Translations under genes and position numbers: made by a program
Origin: Bufo bufo
Taxonomy: Eukaryota; Chordata; Amphibia; Anura; Bufonidae
DNA: 64,000 nucleotides
Assembly: GCF_905171765.1 (NCBI RefSeq)
Contig: NC_053390.1
Location: forward strand, 589,150,471 to 589,214,470
Direction of reading: 5' to 3'
The notes under the pieces: generated by a model
Told to the model about the DNA's origin: nothing
The model's input: only the letters and a program-made list of their open reading frames with translations
Database searches by the model: none
Part shown: positions 33,345 to 43,737 of the stretch, piece by piece
Position numbering within the stretch: position 1 is the stretch's first letter
How the letters are laid out: every line of letters starts with the position of its first letter

Positions 33345-33800
33345 ATGTTGATGAAGGCACAGAAGTGTGCCGCAATTCTACATTGACGAGACAAGTTTTG
33401 GCAGGTGGTACAGCAGTGGAAAAACAAGTTCCATCAGGTAACAACTAGCAACTGAACTGGCTGCTTTGGCTTCTGCTACTTGTAGCAGAAACAGCTGGAA
33501 AGTGGTGCTAAAATTTGTGAAGGTGCAGAAGTCCACCACATTTGTGGACCGATGAGAGTAAAATTTTTCTGAATGGAGTAGTATTCTTGCCTGCAGGGAC
33601 TGGAGTCTCACCACACCACCCAGGCCAGAGCCTAGAAAAATTACATTTAGGCGAAGGCGCAGAAGTACACCATATTTGCGGACCAACGAGAGAAAGATTT
33701 TCTGAATGGAGTGCAGTGCAGTGGTACTCTTGCTTGCCTGGCCAAAAGCCCCACCACACCACCTGGACCAGAATTTTTTTTATTTAGGTGAAGGCAACAA
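33345..33800. repeat. Tandem repeat, about 130-145 bp units, three copies
   Basis: Units begin GGTGAAGGCGCAGAAGTACA, pass through TTTGCGGACC(A/G)A(C/T)GAGAG and CACCACACCACC, and end in TTTAGGTGAAGG. First copy (from about 33345) degenerate; second and third (from about 33520 and 33650) clear. Confidence 0.7.
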
Positions 33801-34157
33801 CTAACACGCCAGGAAATTCTCCAGGTGGGAGTTCAGCTTGCACATAAGCTAATTGCTGGTTGCAAATAATTTTCTCAGGCCAACACATAACATTACAGAT
33901 GTCTCACGATGGAGCAGAGGACAAGAAGGAAGAGAACTCTGAGCAGGAGAAGAGGCAGCTGATGGTGATAACAAGGACACTACTGCTTGAGAATGTGGGC
34001 TGGCTGCCCCAAAGAAGACCAGGAGAAGGAGGACAGACTTGTTCTGATTGGGAATGCTGGCCAGTTCTATTTTCCCACAGGATCTGGTGATGCTGCCTCA
34101 TGAGCTGAAATAGAGCGTTGGTACCTATTTTTGTGTTTGAACACCCACAGCTCATTT

Positions 34158-34467
34158 TAAGGCCCCATTCACATGTCCGCAATTGAGTTCCGCATTTTGC
34201 GGAACGGAACTGCGGACCCATTAATTTTGATGTGTGGCCCGGATCCGGAAATGCGGACCCGCACTTCCGGTTCCGCATTTCCGTTCCCGAAAAAAATAGA
34301 ACATGTCCTATTCTTGTCCACAATTGCGGCCAAGAATAGGCATATTCTATTAGTGCCGGCAATGTGCGGTCCACAAAATGTGGAACGCACATTGCCGGTT
34401 TCCGTGTTTTGCGGATCCCTGGATACGTGGATCCGCAAAACCCTTACGGACATCTGAATGGCGCCTA
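34158..34467. mobile_element. MITE with TAA-type ends (Harbinger-like)
   Basis: The left end GGCCCCATTCACATGTCCG and inverted right end GGCGCCATTCAGATGTCCG pair, and both are bordered by TAA, the 3-bp target type of PIF/Harbinger elements. The interior is full of short dyads (TTGCGGAACGGAACTGCGGA, GGATCCGCAAAA). Non-coding. It lies within the hAT-like debris. Confidence 0.7.
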
Positions 34468-35280
34468 ATACTGCAGATCTTGAATACAACTACGGTTTTT
34501 GTGCCGGACTTGTGGAGAAAAAAGCCATATGGGAGTTGCTCACACAGAGCTAGAGCAGCCAAGCTTGACCTAGGTCTAGGACACATTGAGCCTTGGACCC
34601 ACAGCATCAGCAACATTACCAGTTCCCGAGCTGACCACATAGGAACAGATCTGGCCCTCTCAGTTCTTTTGGCGGTTTTGACCATACCTTGCCTCCCCTC
34701 TGTATTGCCACTGTGGCCACCACCCTTCACCTCTGATGTCTCCTTCACCTCCTCAGCATCCCAATCCAGCTTCCAGGTCCCATCCAACACACAATCATAG
34801 TCATTGTCCTCAGGCCCACTACTTTTATCTCATTGTGTGCTTCTTGGCCCTCCTCTTGATTCCCTGCCCTGTATTTGCCCTGAGTGCCACTGCTTTAACC
34901 ACTGCCTCTACTGCCGCCACCGTGCCATCACCACTACCACCAACACAGCTATGCATGGGGTCCCCCACCTCTCCCTGAACCTCCTCCTGGCAGTCCAAAT
35001 GCTGACTCTCAAACAAGTCATCAACAGAAGACTTATGACCATCTGCCATAGTCCGTGATGGGGTTCTGTTGCCTTGTCTTAGGAAAAAAGAAGATAAGCC
35101 AATAGGAGAGTGCTGTGAAGACAGGGAGGATGCCACTGAAAGGCTTCTCTTGGGCTGCAAGAATGAGAAGCAGGAGGAATGCTGTGACCGCTGGCTCCAA
35201 GGCACAGTATCAAACTCAGAAGTGACCATCCTGCTCTGACTGAAAGGGGAAGGGGCATCCATTTCACAATCTCATTGTAG

Positions 35281-36242
35281 TGTTGGCGCCGGTAAGATTT
35301 TTGCCTACTGTGTTATATGTTGTACGCAGATTATAAAAAAGACCTTTTACTGTTACTTTACTGTTAAGACACGTTGCCATGTAATTACTTTGCCCTTCTA
35401 CAGTGCCAATATAACAATGCAGAAAAGACCAATAACTGATCTCTGCCTACTCTGTTATTTGCGTTTAAAAATGCAAGTTCAAGAAATACCCTTCTTTACT
35501 GTTAAAGGGGTTGTCCAGGTTCAGAGCTGAACCCAGATATAACCCCTTCTTCACCCAGGCAGCCCCACTGACATGAGCATCGGTAATATTTCTGTCTATG
35601 ATCTAATTTGCGTTTAATTTCACAGGTATAAAAATGGGGTCATTACTGTAAAATGCTTAAAAAAAAGTGCAATAGCTCAGCAGAAGAATGGTATTGGGGA
35701 GCTTTGCTTTGCAAAATGTGAGATTTTGAAAAAAAAACAACTGTCTATGTTCAAATTAAAAGAATTTTTTTTTTTCGTGCATGTTGGGGGTTTTAAAATG
35801 CAGAACTGCAAGAACAGGTTTTTAAAAAAAATTAAAACAGTTAGTAATTTACACATATTTACAGATAGATAGATAGATATTGGATACCCCATGTGTGGAT
35901 AGGAAACTTTATTAGATAAGTTTGACGTAAGACCCCATAATCAACTTAGCTGTCAGATCATCAGGATGTTATCTGAACTTTGGAAGGACCAACAGGTTAT
36001 AAACACCATAGCCTCCGGTTAAATTCTGGGGTGCGGCAGGAATGAGATCTAAAAAGAACATGCTAGAAGTGTCATATCTTATTAAACAATTGCATCCAGG
36101 ACGTGTATATGTTCATTCTAGAGGTACCAGGGGTTGGTAATACTGACATAAATGGTGACGTTGACGTACAAAGAGCAAGTTCTTGGTGTAATATAACCCC
36201 AAGGCTCAATAAATGTAAGTTGTAAAGTACACAATATTCTTA
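35281..36242. other. AT-rich flank with MITE scrap
   Basis: 35504-35590 is a second copy of the 26348-26400 palindromic fragment. A short GATA repeat lies at 35862-35880. Nothing else recognised. Confidence 0.5.
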
Positions 36243-36356
36243 CACTGCCTGTCCAAAAAAGAAGTCGCCACCTGGATTTAACTAAACAAATAGGTATGAG
36301 CCTCCTATTGGATAATTACTGCATGGGCGATTATCTTTCAGCTGGCAATAAGTTAT

Positions 36357-36461
36357 TTATGGGAGAGGCTTAACTGTGATGAGAGGGTGAAGCGCTTCCC
36401 CTGACCTAGCTGGCTGTGTTGTGCCGGAAGCCAGGAGCGAGGGTAAGCCTAGTAGTGGGCA
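36357..36461 (-). repeat. Split direct repeat B2
   Basis: 105 bp, matches 36593-36697 without a difference that I could see. Outer end of the Ngaro-type element. Confidence 0.92.
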
Positions 36462-36498
36462 TACCCTAAAAGGGAGTGTTTGAGAACAAGGGGGGTGG

Positions 36499-36595
36499 GT
36501 GTGAACAGAAGCGCCCTGAGGAGCTGGGGGCTGGAGCTTAAAAAGGTAATATGCCCCTCCCACAAATTCAGGCTGACTTTTCAGCCTTCCACTTA
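36499..36595 (-). repeat. Split direct repeat A2
   Basis: 97 bp, matches 41241-41337 without a difference that I could see. It overlaps by three bases with repeat B1 and is separated from B2 by about 37 bp. Confidence 0.92.
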
Positions 36596-36697
36596 TGGGA
36601 GAGGCTTAACTGTGATGAGAGGGTGAAGCGCTTCCCCTGACCTAGCTGGCTGTGTTGTGCCGGAAGCCAGGAGCGAGGGTAAGCCTAGTAGTGGGCA
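36593..36697 (-). repeat. Split direct repeat B1
   Basis: 105 bp, the inner copy of B, adjoining the recombinase gene remnant. Confidence 0.92.
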
Positions 36698-36699
36698 AA

Positions 36700-37745
36700 A
36701 ATAAACAAGGAGAGCAGAGTAGTGACCAAAAGCCTTTAATACCACCCAGAGAGCAAGATTACAAAATGCCTGGGAAATCTCAACATGCGGGTTCGGGATG
36801 TATCTCGTGAAGCAAGAAGAGCGCCACCTACCCATGCATTTAATCACGTGCGCCGGGACCCCGTTTTGATGCTGAGGACGCGGCTTCGGTTCGGAGCGAG
36901 TGTCCTGTGATGGCCAGCGGGTTATAACCGAGACCTGAGGCCAGCGTTCTGATGTGGGACACAAACTAGATTGACGACAGGGGGCCCCCCCCATGCCAAG
37001 GAAGCAGCGAGGCCTCTGGGAAGGCATCTTGCAACAGGGCTAGCAATTGACAGGGACCATGACTGGCCCCCAATCGTTGGAGGTTTTAAAACCTGGCCTC
37101 GGAGGGAGGTCCATGCTGATTGGCCTTCGTGGAAGGGAGCCAGAGGATGAAATGGACACGGGCCCAGGACAACTGTCGCGTCTGCGACCCCTGACGTTTA
37201 GGGGAGGTGCTGGTGAACTCACCTGGCCTGAGGAACCCGTAAAACCCGAGATACATGGCTGCCTTAATGATCAACTAGGAGAGTGGCCAAAAGGAAATCC
37301 ATCCAGCGCGGGCGAGAGACGCCCAACATCTCGCCGGAGACAGGCTGCCCACGGGAGGGAGGGACGTCCCCGCACTTCTGGATCCCCCTAAGGGCAGCTT
37401 TTACCGGCTGCACTGAAGAAATGGAACCTCCATTCGGGTTATGAAGCATTGCGCAGTGCTGTCCCCCCGCTAGGTACAGCTTGATGGTGTTGAATGACAG
37501 CCTGAGATTGCGGTGACAGTGGCCTCTAACCGCCAGGGTGTAGGAGACATCGTCCAAGCCACCTGCGGGTGGGACCTGGCAAAACCTTCGTAAACCCTGA
37601 CACCGGCTTGGTAGTTCCTGATGGTGTTGGGGGAGAGGGAGAGCTGAACCAGGTTCCTGGCGTGAGCAATGAGGGATATGAAATCAGAACGTAGTACGAC
37701 TGGTGCCTACGAGAAGGTTTGAGTCGGTCTGGGCAACGTACCTGG
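36700..37745 (-). pseudogene. Tyrosine recombinase of the Ngaro-type element, frameshifted
   Basis: Minus-strand pieces in order: core-binding region (LVQLSLSPNTIRNYQAGVRV near 37660-37600), then LRLSFNTIKLYLAGGQHCAM and SSVQPVKAALRGIQKCG (37500-37400). The catalytic domain follows with AAMYLGFYGFLRPGEFTS (first Arg, near 37265), LPSTKANQHG, and GVPAHVIKCMGRWRSSCFTR then YIPNP near 36850, which keeps the expected nucleophile position Tyr. Frame changes occur between these blocks (near 37560, 37265, 37090 and 36880). The His-x-x-Arg box is disrupted by a shift near 36890. DIRS-order elements integrate circular DNA with this enzyme. Confidence 0.82.
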
Positions 37746-37890
37746 CTTAGAGGTTACTACCTGTATCGATGTGTTGGGTCACCTGACCTTGATCCAAATG
37801 TCGCATGAGTGAATGATCAGGACACGTTCCTGAGAGGGCAAATCCTAAGGTTCGGAAGGAAAAAGAGAACATAACTGAGGAGGGTGACGG

Positions 37891-38413
37891 GACTGGGTGA
37901 ACCAGGAGACAGAGGTAGGTATGAGCCTGGTGATCCAGGAGACAGAAGAAGGTGCGTGCCTGTGCGATCCAGGAGGCAGAGGAAGGTGCGTGCCTGGGCG
38001 ATCCAGGAGGCAGAGGAAGGTGCGTGCCTGGGCGATCCAGGAGGCAGAAGAAGGTGCGTGCCTGGGCGATCCAGGAGGCAGAAGAAGGTGCGTGCCTGGG
38101 CGATCCAGGAGGCAGAAGAAGGTGCGTGCCTGGGCGATCCAGGAGGCAGAAGAAGGTGCGTGCCTGGGCGATCCAGGAGGCAGAAGAAGGTGCGTGCCTG
38201 GGCGATCCAGGAGGCAGAAGAAGGTGCGTGCCTAGGCGATCCAGGAGGCAGAAGAAGGTGCGTGCCTGGGCGATCCAGGAGGCAGAAGAAGGTGCGTGCC
38301 TGGGCGATCCAGGAGGCAGAAGAAGGTGCGTGCCTGGGCGATCCAGGAGGCAGAAGAAGGTGCGTGCCTGGGCGATCCAGGAGGCAGAAGAAGGTGCGTG
38401 AGCCTGGATGAAC
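37891..38413. repeat. 34-bp minisatellite, array 1
   Basis: About 15 copies of GTGCGTGCCTGGGCGATCCA followed by GGAGGCAGAAGAAG. Internal units are almost identical, while the edges carry GTATGAGCCTGG variants like array 2. The unit length, 34, is not divisible by 3, so long open frames in several phases are an artefact. Confidence 0.95.
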
Positions 38414-38769
38414 CAGTAGACGAGACAGCAGCAGGAAGTAACGTGAAGTACATACCTATAACACATGGCACTGTTGCCACCATAGAATAGATGACTGCAA
38501 TGAGCATTTAGTGACCGCTGAATGGGTATGGCGGGCAATGACGACCTGGCCTACTCGTGGTAAGACCCCGGTTTCTTTGAACACCGTGCTGAAACTAGGT
38601 TCCTTCCACCCAGCAGGGGCCCCGGGGCCCTCCCCCTAACTGAGGAACCGAGGATGACTTGCCTTCCTCCTGCTACGCCACGGCAGGAGTGCGTATGAAA
38701 AGCTGGTGATTGGAACCTACCGATTTCACTGTATATATATATAAAAAAAAAAATTTAATTTTTTTATTT

Positions 38770-40090
38770 TAGAGGCAGGTATGAGCCTGGGCGAACCAGG
38801 AGACAGGGGCAGGTATGAGCCTGGGCGAACCAGGAGATCAGGCCGGTATGAGCCTGGGCGAACCAGGAGACAGGGGCAGGTATGAGCCTGGGCGAACCAG
38901 GAGACAGGGGCAGGTATGAGCCTGGGCAAACCAGGAGACAGGGGCAGGTATGGGCCTGGGCGAACCAGGAGACAGGGGCAGGTATGAGCCTGGGCGAACC
39001 AGGAGATCGGGCCGGTATGAGCCTGGGCGAACCAGGAGACAGGGGCAGGTATGAGCCTGGGCGAACCAGGAGACCGGGGCAGGTATGGGCCTGGGCGAAC
39101 CAGGAGACAGGGGCAGGTATGAGCCTGGGCGAACCAGGAGATCGGGCCGGTATGAGCCTGGGCGAACCAGGAGACAGGGGCAGGTATGAGCCTGGGCGAA
39201 CCAGGAGACAGGGGCAGGTATGAGCCTGGGTGAACCAGGAGACAGGGGCAGGTATGGGCCTGGGCGAACCAGGAGACAGGGGCAGGTATGAGCCTGGGCG
39301 AACCAGGAGATCGGGCCGGTATGAGCCTGGGCAAACCAGGAGACAGGGGCAGGTATGAGCCTGGGCGAACCAGGAGACAGGGGCAGGTATGAGCCTGGGC
39401 GAACCAGGAGACAGGGGCAGGTATGAGCCTGGGCGAACCAGGAGACAGGGGCAGGTATGAGCCTGGGCGAACCAGGAGACAGGGGCAGGTATGAGCCTGG
39501 GCGAACCAGGAGACAGGGGCAGGTATGGGCCTGGGCGAACCAGGAGACAGGGGCAGGTATGAGCCTGGGCGAACCAGGAGACAGGGGCAGGTATGGGCCT
39601 GGGCGAACCGGGAGACAGGGGCAGGTATGAGCCTGGGCGAACCAGGAGACAGGGGCAGGTATGAGCCTGGGCGAACCAGGAGACAGGGGCAGGTATGAGC
39701 CTGAGCGAACCAGGAGACAGGGGCAGGTATGAGCCTGGGCGAACCAGGAGACAGGGGCAGGTATGGGCCTGGGCGAACCAGGAGACAGGGGCAGGTATGA
39801 GCCTGGGCGAACCAGGAGATCGGCCCGGTATGAGCCTGGGCGAACCAGGAGACAGGGGCAGGTATGAGCCTGGGCGAACCAGGAGACAGGGGCAGGTATG
39901 GGCCTGGGCGAAGCAGGAGACAGAGGCAGGAATGAGCCTGGGCGAACCAGGAGACCGGGGCCGGTATGAGCCTGGGCGAACCAGGAGACAGGGGCAGGTA
40001 TGAGCCTGGGCGAACCAGGAGACAGGGGCAGGTATGAGTCTGGGCGAACCAGGAGACAGGGGCAGATATGAGCCTGGGCGATCCAGCGGA
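38770..40090. repeat. 34-bp minisatellite, array 2
   Basis: About 38 copies of GTATGAGCCTGGGCGAACCA followed by GGAGACAGGGGCAG. Each unit holds CCTGG and CCAGG around GCGAA, a small inverted repeat. It is 26 of 34 positions identical to the array 1 consensus. Subtypes recur in order: GTATGGGCC, then standard, then GATCGGGCCGG. 102 bp (three units) explains the three parallel open frames on the minus strand, which are not proteins. Confidence 0.95.
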
Positions 40091-40404
40091 AAACAGCGGC
40101 ACATGAATAAAAGCACATACACATACCGCACGGTCCTGCCGTCCCTACAAATCGGTACAGGTAACGGCAGGCAAATGATCAGTGAGCAGTGACCGCGTAT
40201 GGAGGTATTGTCTGCGTCAACCAAACCTAACGAGTTTGGTCCCGTCGGCTAATCTGTAGTATCTAACCTACCATGTGACCATTTTGGTGACCCTGCCGAT
40301 TTATTTATATATATTTTTTATTTTTTATTTTTTTTAAATATGGCCGTTTATACACATGGCCGTTGTTGCTCAGGGCTAGACCCCTGCCTAATTCGCATAT
40401 CGGT

Positions 40405-40940
40405 TTGTTGTACGTGCGTTCCACCCTGGAACGCACGCCCTCTACCCCTGGAAGCAGGGAAACAAGGGTAGAATTCCTGGTGGGGGGTGACCATGTAGAC
40501 GGGTGGACTGGGGGCCGGGGCCCCCCGTCCCGAGTCACAAGTTTGAGCGGGGACCCAGATGTGGGAGCAGGTATCGGTGTGCGTTCCACGCTGGAACGCA
40601 CGCTGATCCGACCACCAGAAGGCCGGAACATGGGGGCCCGGACCGGGTGCTTCTGTAATAAGGGACCCGGTGGGGACAGAGCTTACCTGCCCTGGAGCCG
40701 CTGCCCTGGAGTCGCACGCTGGAACGCACGCCGAGCATGTGACCATGGCCCCGGCCTGGCCGGATTCCGGCGTGCGCTCCACGCTGGAATGCACGCCGAG
40801 CATGTGACCATGGGCCCAGGCCTGGCCGGATTCCGGCGTGCGCTCCACGCTGGAACGCACGCCGATCGGGTGACTGGAAGCCCAGGCCTGGCCGAGGAGT
40901 TCCGGCGTGCGCTCCACGCTGGAACGCACACCGGCCTGTG
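40405..40940. repeat. About 68-bp array built on a palindrome
   Basis: Six occurrences of GTGCG(T/C)TCCACGCTGGAACGCAC or variants (near 40412, 40580, 40712, 40770, 40838 and 40906); the last four are spaced about 68 bp. The best copies are perfect 10-bp arms GTGCGTTCCA / TGGAACGCAC around CGC. CpG-rich, within the Ngaro-type element. A long minus frame through it is a repeat artefact. Confidence 0.85.
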
Positions 40941-41240
40941 ACAGCGCCCAAGCCGGAGGACAGGTGAGACCCTGTGGAGGGGGGTAACCCGCAGGCCGGA
41001 CCCTACCCGTCCTGCCGCCGCATGAGGGAGGCGGAGCGCTCGGGTCTGGAGTGCATATCGAGCCGGGAGTAGGTGTCCGCCGCTCAGAGGAGCCCTGTGG
41101 AGCAGGGCGAACATCACACATGAATTACCTAACCTGCAGACGGGAATCGGCGGTGTACGGGTGGCGAAAAAGCGACAGCAGTTGAAGCAGCTCACAACGT
41201 GCAAGGGGCAGTATCAGAGCAAGGCGACTCCTTATCCAGC

Positions 41241-41337
41241 GTGTGAACAGAAGCGCCCTGAGGAGCTGGGGGCTGGAGCTTAAAAAGGTAATATGCCCCT
41301 CCCACAAATTCAGGCTGACTTTTCAGCCTTCCACTTA
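41241..41337 (-). repeat. Split direct repeat A1
   Basis: 97 bp at the 5' end of the element on the minus strand; the Tc1 sequence resumes at 41338. Confidence 0.92.
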
Positions 41338-41381
41338 ACCCCAACTGGTGCAATGAGTTGCTTCTCATTTCTTAAACAACC

Positions 41382-42345
41382 ATGTCAAAAGACACATCTC
41401 GTGGTCGTGGAAAAGATGTTAGTCTGTTTGAGAAGGGTCAAATCATTGGCATGCATCAAGCAGAGAAAACATCTAAGGAGATTGCAGAAACTACTAAAAT
41501 TGGGTGAAGAACTGTCCAACGCATTATTAAAAACTGGAAGGATAGTGGGGACCCATCGTATTCGAGGAAGAAATGTGGCGGGAAAAAAATCCTTAATGAT
41601 CGTGATCGGCGATCACTTAAACATTTGGTGAAATCAATTCGAAGAAAAACAACAGTATAACTCAGGGCTATGTTTAATAGTGAGAGTAAGAGCATTTCAA
41701 CATGCACAATGCGTAGGGAACTCAAGGGATTGGGACTGAACAGCTGTGTAGCAGTAAGAAAACCACTAATCAGTGAGGTAAACCAGAAAAAAAGGCTTCA
41801 ATTTGCTAGGGAGCATAAAGATTGGACTCTGGAGCAGAGTGATGGGTGCATCAGGGTAAGAAGAGAGGCAGATGAAGTGATGCACCCATCATGCCTAGTG
41901 CCTACTGTACAAGCCTGTGGGGGCAGTGCTATGATCTGGGGTTGCTGCAGTTGGTCAGGTCTAGGTTCAGCAACAGTATGGGCTCCAAGAATGAGGTCAG
42001 CTGACTACCTGAACATACTAAATGACCAGGTTATTCCATCAATGGATTTTTTCTTCCCTGATGGTAAGGTCATATTCCAAGATGACAATGCCAGGATTCA
42101 TCGGGCTCAAATTGTGAAAGAGTGGTTCAGGGAGCATGAGACATCATTTTCACACATGGATTGGCCACCACAGAGTCCAGACCATAACCCCATTGAGAAT
42201 CTTTGGAATGTGCTGGAGAAGGCTTTGCGCAGCATTAATGCAACACTGGATGGAAATAAATCTTGTGACATTGCAGAAGCTTATCGAAACAATGCCACAG
42301 CGAATCCGTGCCGTAATCAAAGCTAAAGGCGGTCCAACTAAATAT
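41382..42345 (+). pseudogene. Tc1 transposase C, interrupted by stops
   Basis: Starts MSKDTSRGRGKDVSLFEKGQ at 41382. In-frame stops follow near 41507 (TGA) and 41657 (TAA). The frame then continues to about 42326. A deletion after DWTLEQ removes the block holding the first catalytic Asp. The second Asp (FQDDNARIH) and Glu ([11 protein letters not shown]) remain. A shift near the C-terminus lies around 42290. The start lies just right of the Ngaro insertion, so the 5' inverted repeat is now 5 kb away. Confidence 0.88.
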
Positions 42346-42811
42346 TAGAGTGTGTGACCTTTTTTTTTTTTTTTGGTGGTGACTTTTTTTTTAGACAGGC
42401 AGTGTACATTAATACTATATACAGTGGATATAAAAAGTCTACACACCCCTGTTAAAATGTCAGGTTTCTGTGCTGTAAAAAAATGAGACAAAGATAAATC
42501 ATTTCAGAACTTTTTCCACCTTTAATGTGACCTATAAACTGTACCACTCAATTGAAAAACAAACTGAAATCTTTTAGGTGGAGGGAAGAAAACAAAAACA
42601 AAAAAAATAATGTGGTTGCATAAGTCTGCACAACTATAACTGGGGATGTAGCTGTGTTCAGAATTAAGCAATCACATTCAAAATCATGTTAAATAGGAGT
42701 CAGCATACACCTGTCATCATTTAAAGTGCCTCTGATTAACCCCAAATAAAGTTCAGCTGCTCTAGTTGGTCTTTCCTGAAATTTTCTTAGTCGCATCCCA
42801 CAGCAAAATCC

Positions 42812-43737
42812 ATGGTCCACAGAGAGCTTCCAAAGCATCAGAGGGATCTCATTGTTAAAAGGTATCAGTCAAGAGAAGCGTACAAAAGAATTTCCAAGGC
42901 ATTAGATATACCATAGAACACAGTAAAGACAGTCATCATTAAGTGGAGAAAATATGGCACAACAGTGACATTACCAAGAACTGGACGTCCCTCCAAAATT
43001 GATGAAAAGATGAGAAGAAAACTGGTCTGGGAGGCTACCAAGAGGCCTACAGCAACATTAAAGAAGCTGCAGGAATATCTGGCAAGTACTGGCTGTGTGG
43101 TACATGTGACAACAATCTCCCATATTCTTCATATGTCTGGGCTAAGGGGTAGAGTGGCAAGACAAAGAAAAACATCCAAGCCAGGCTACATTTTGAAAAA
43201 ACACATCTGAAGCATGTGGGAAAAGGTGTTATGGTCTGATGAAACCAAGGTTGAACTTTTTGGCCATAATTCCAAAAGATATGTTTGGCCCAAAAACAAC
43301 ACTGCACATCACCAAAATAACACCATACCCACAGTGAAGCATGGTGGTGGCAGTATCATGCTTTGGGGCTGTTTTTCTTCTGCTGGAACTGGGGCCTTAG
43401 TTAAGCTAGAGGGAATTATGAACAGTTCTAAATACCAGTCAATATTGGCACAAAACCTTCAGGCTTCTGCTAGAAAGCTGAACATGAAGAGGAACTTAAT
43501 CTTTGAGCATGACAACGACCCAAAGCATACATCCAAATCAACAAAGGAATGGCTTCACCAGAAGAAGATTATAGTTTTGGAATGGCCCAGTCAGAGCCCA
43601 GACCTGAATCCGATTGAAAATCTGTGGGGTGATCTGAAGAGGGCTGTGCACAGGAGATGCCCTCGCAATCTGACAGATTTGGAGTGTTTTTGCAAAGAAG
43701 AGTGGGCAAATCTTGCCAAGTCAAAATGTGCCATGCT
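42812..43737 (+). pseudogene. Tc1 transposase D, two stops and an insertion
   Basis: ATG at 42812 (MVHRELPKHQRDLIVKRYQS). In-frame TAG near 42913 and TGA at 43208-43210. The rest of the frame is open to the hAT insertion at 43738. It contains the helix-turn-helix region (TGRPSKIDEKMRRKLVWEA) and all three catalytic acids ([30 protein letters not shown]). The last codons (after KSKCAML) lie beyond the insertion, from about 46555 to 46615. Compared with copy B, it keeps the DDE set but is also dead. Confidence 0.9.

Larger units (their letters stand above)
32660..35280. mobile_element. hAT-like debris (left end only), non-coding or decayed
   Basis: CTAGTGATGAGTGAACC near 32659 resembles hAT left ends seen at 6320 and 61673. 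Downstream lies a tandem array (33345-33800) in the same relative place as in the hAT at 6320. I find no transposase domain that I can defend in 33890-35280, only short frames. The right end was not identified, so the extent is tentative. Confidence 0.4.
36357..41337 (-). mobile_element. Ngaro-type tyrosine-recombinase retroelement without visible RT
   Basis: Split direct repeats: a 97-bp repeat A at 41241-41337 and 36499-36595, and a 105-bp repeat B at 36593-36697 and 36357-36461. Read on the minus strand this gives A1, interior, B1, A2, B2, the arrangement known for Ngaro elements. A decayed tyrosine recombinase sits next to B1, as expected for the 3' gene. The remaining roughly 3.5 kb, where Gag, RT and RNase H should be, consists of minisatellite arrays and CpG-rich DNA. 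No target duplication is evident, which fits recombinase-mediated insertion. Probably a non-autonomous derivative, an inference from absence of RT. Confidence 0.82.
36243..42404 (+). mobile_element. Tc1-type transposon C, split by a Ngaro-type element
   Basis: Termini CACTGCCTGTCCAAAAAAGA (left) and the inverse CACTGCCTGTC (right), TA at 36241-36242 and 42405-42406. The left 114 bp and the right 1.07 kb of the Tc1 copy are separated by 36357-41337. Subtracting that segment leaves a normal-sized Tc1 element with its transposase on the plus strand. Confidence 0.92.

Noticed and set aside
34350..34800. Frames near 34350-34800 as a host exon or BED-finger domain
   Set aside because: No conserved Cys/His spacing or splice context; it overlaps MITE and hAT-like debris.
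37747..38538. Repetitive frames across the first 34-bp array on both strands
   Set aside because: Same repeat artefact; no start context, domain or non-repeat coding sequence.
37891..40090. CRISPR array (regular 34-bp repeats)
   Set aside because: No unique spacers between repeats; head-to-tail minisatellite in a eukaryotic setting.
38726..40224. Long minus-strand open frames (over 450 codons, Pro/Ser/Gly-rich repeats) and their plus-strand partners
   Set aside because: They run through the 34-bp minisatellite in all phases. Because 34 is not a multiple of 3 and the unit lacks stops in most frames, open frames arise automatically.
40348..41121. 257-codon minus-strand frame as Ngaro ORF1
   Set aside because: Most of it is the 68-bp palindromic array (RSSVERTPE repeated), and no Gag motif is seen.
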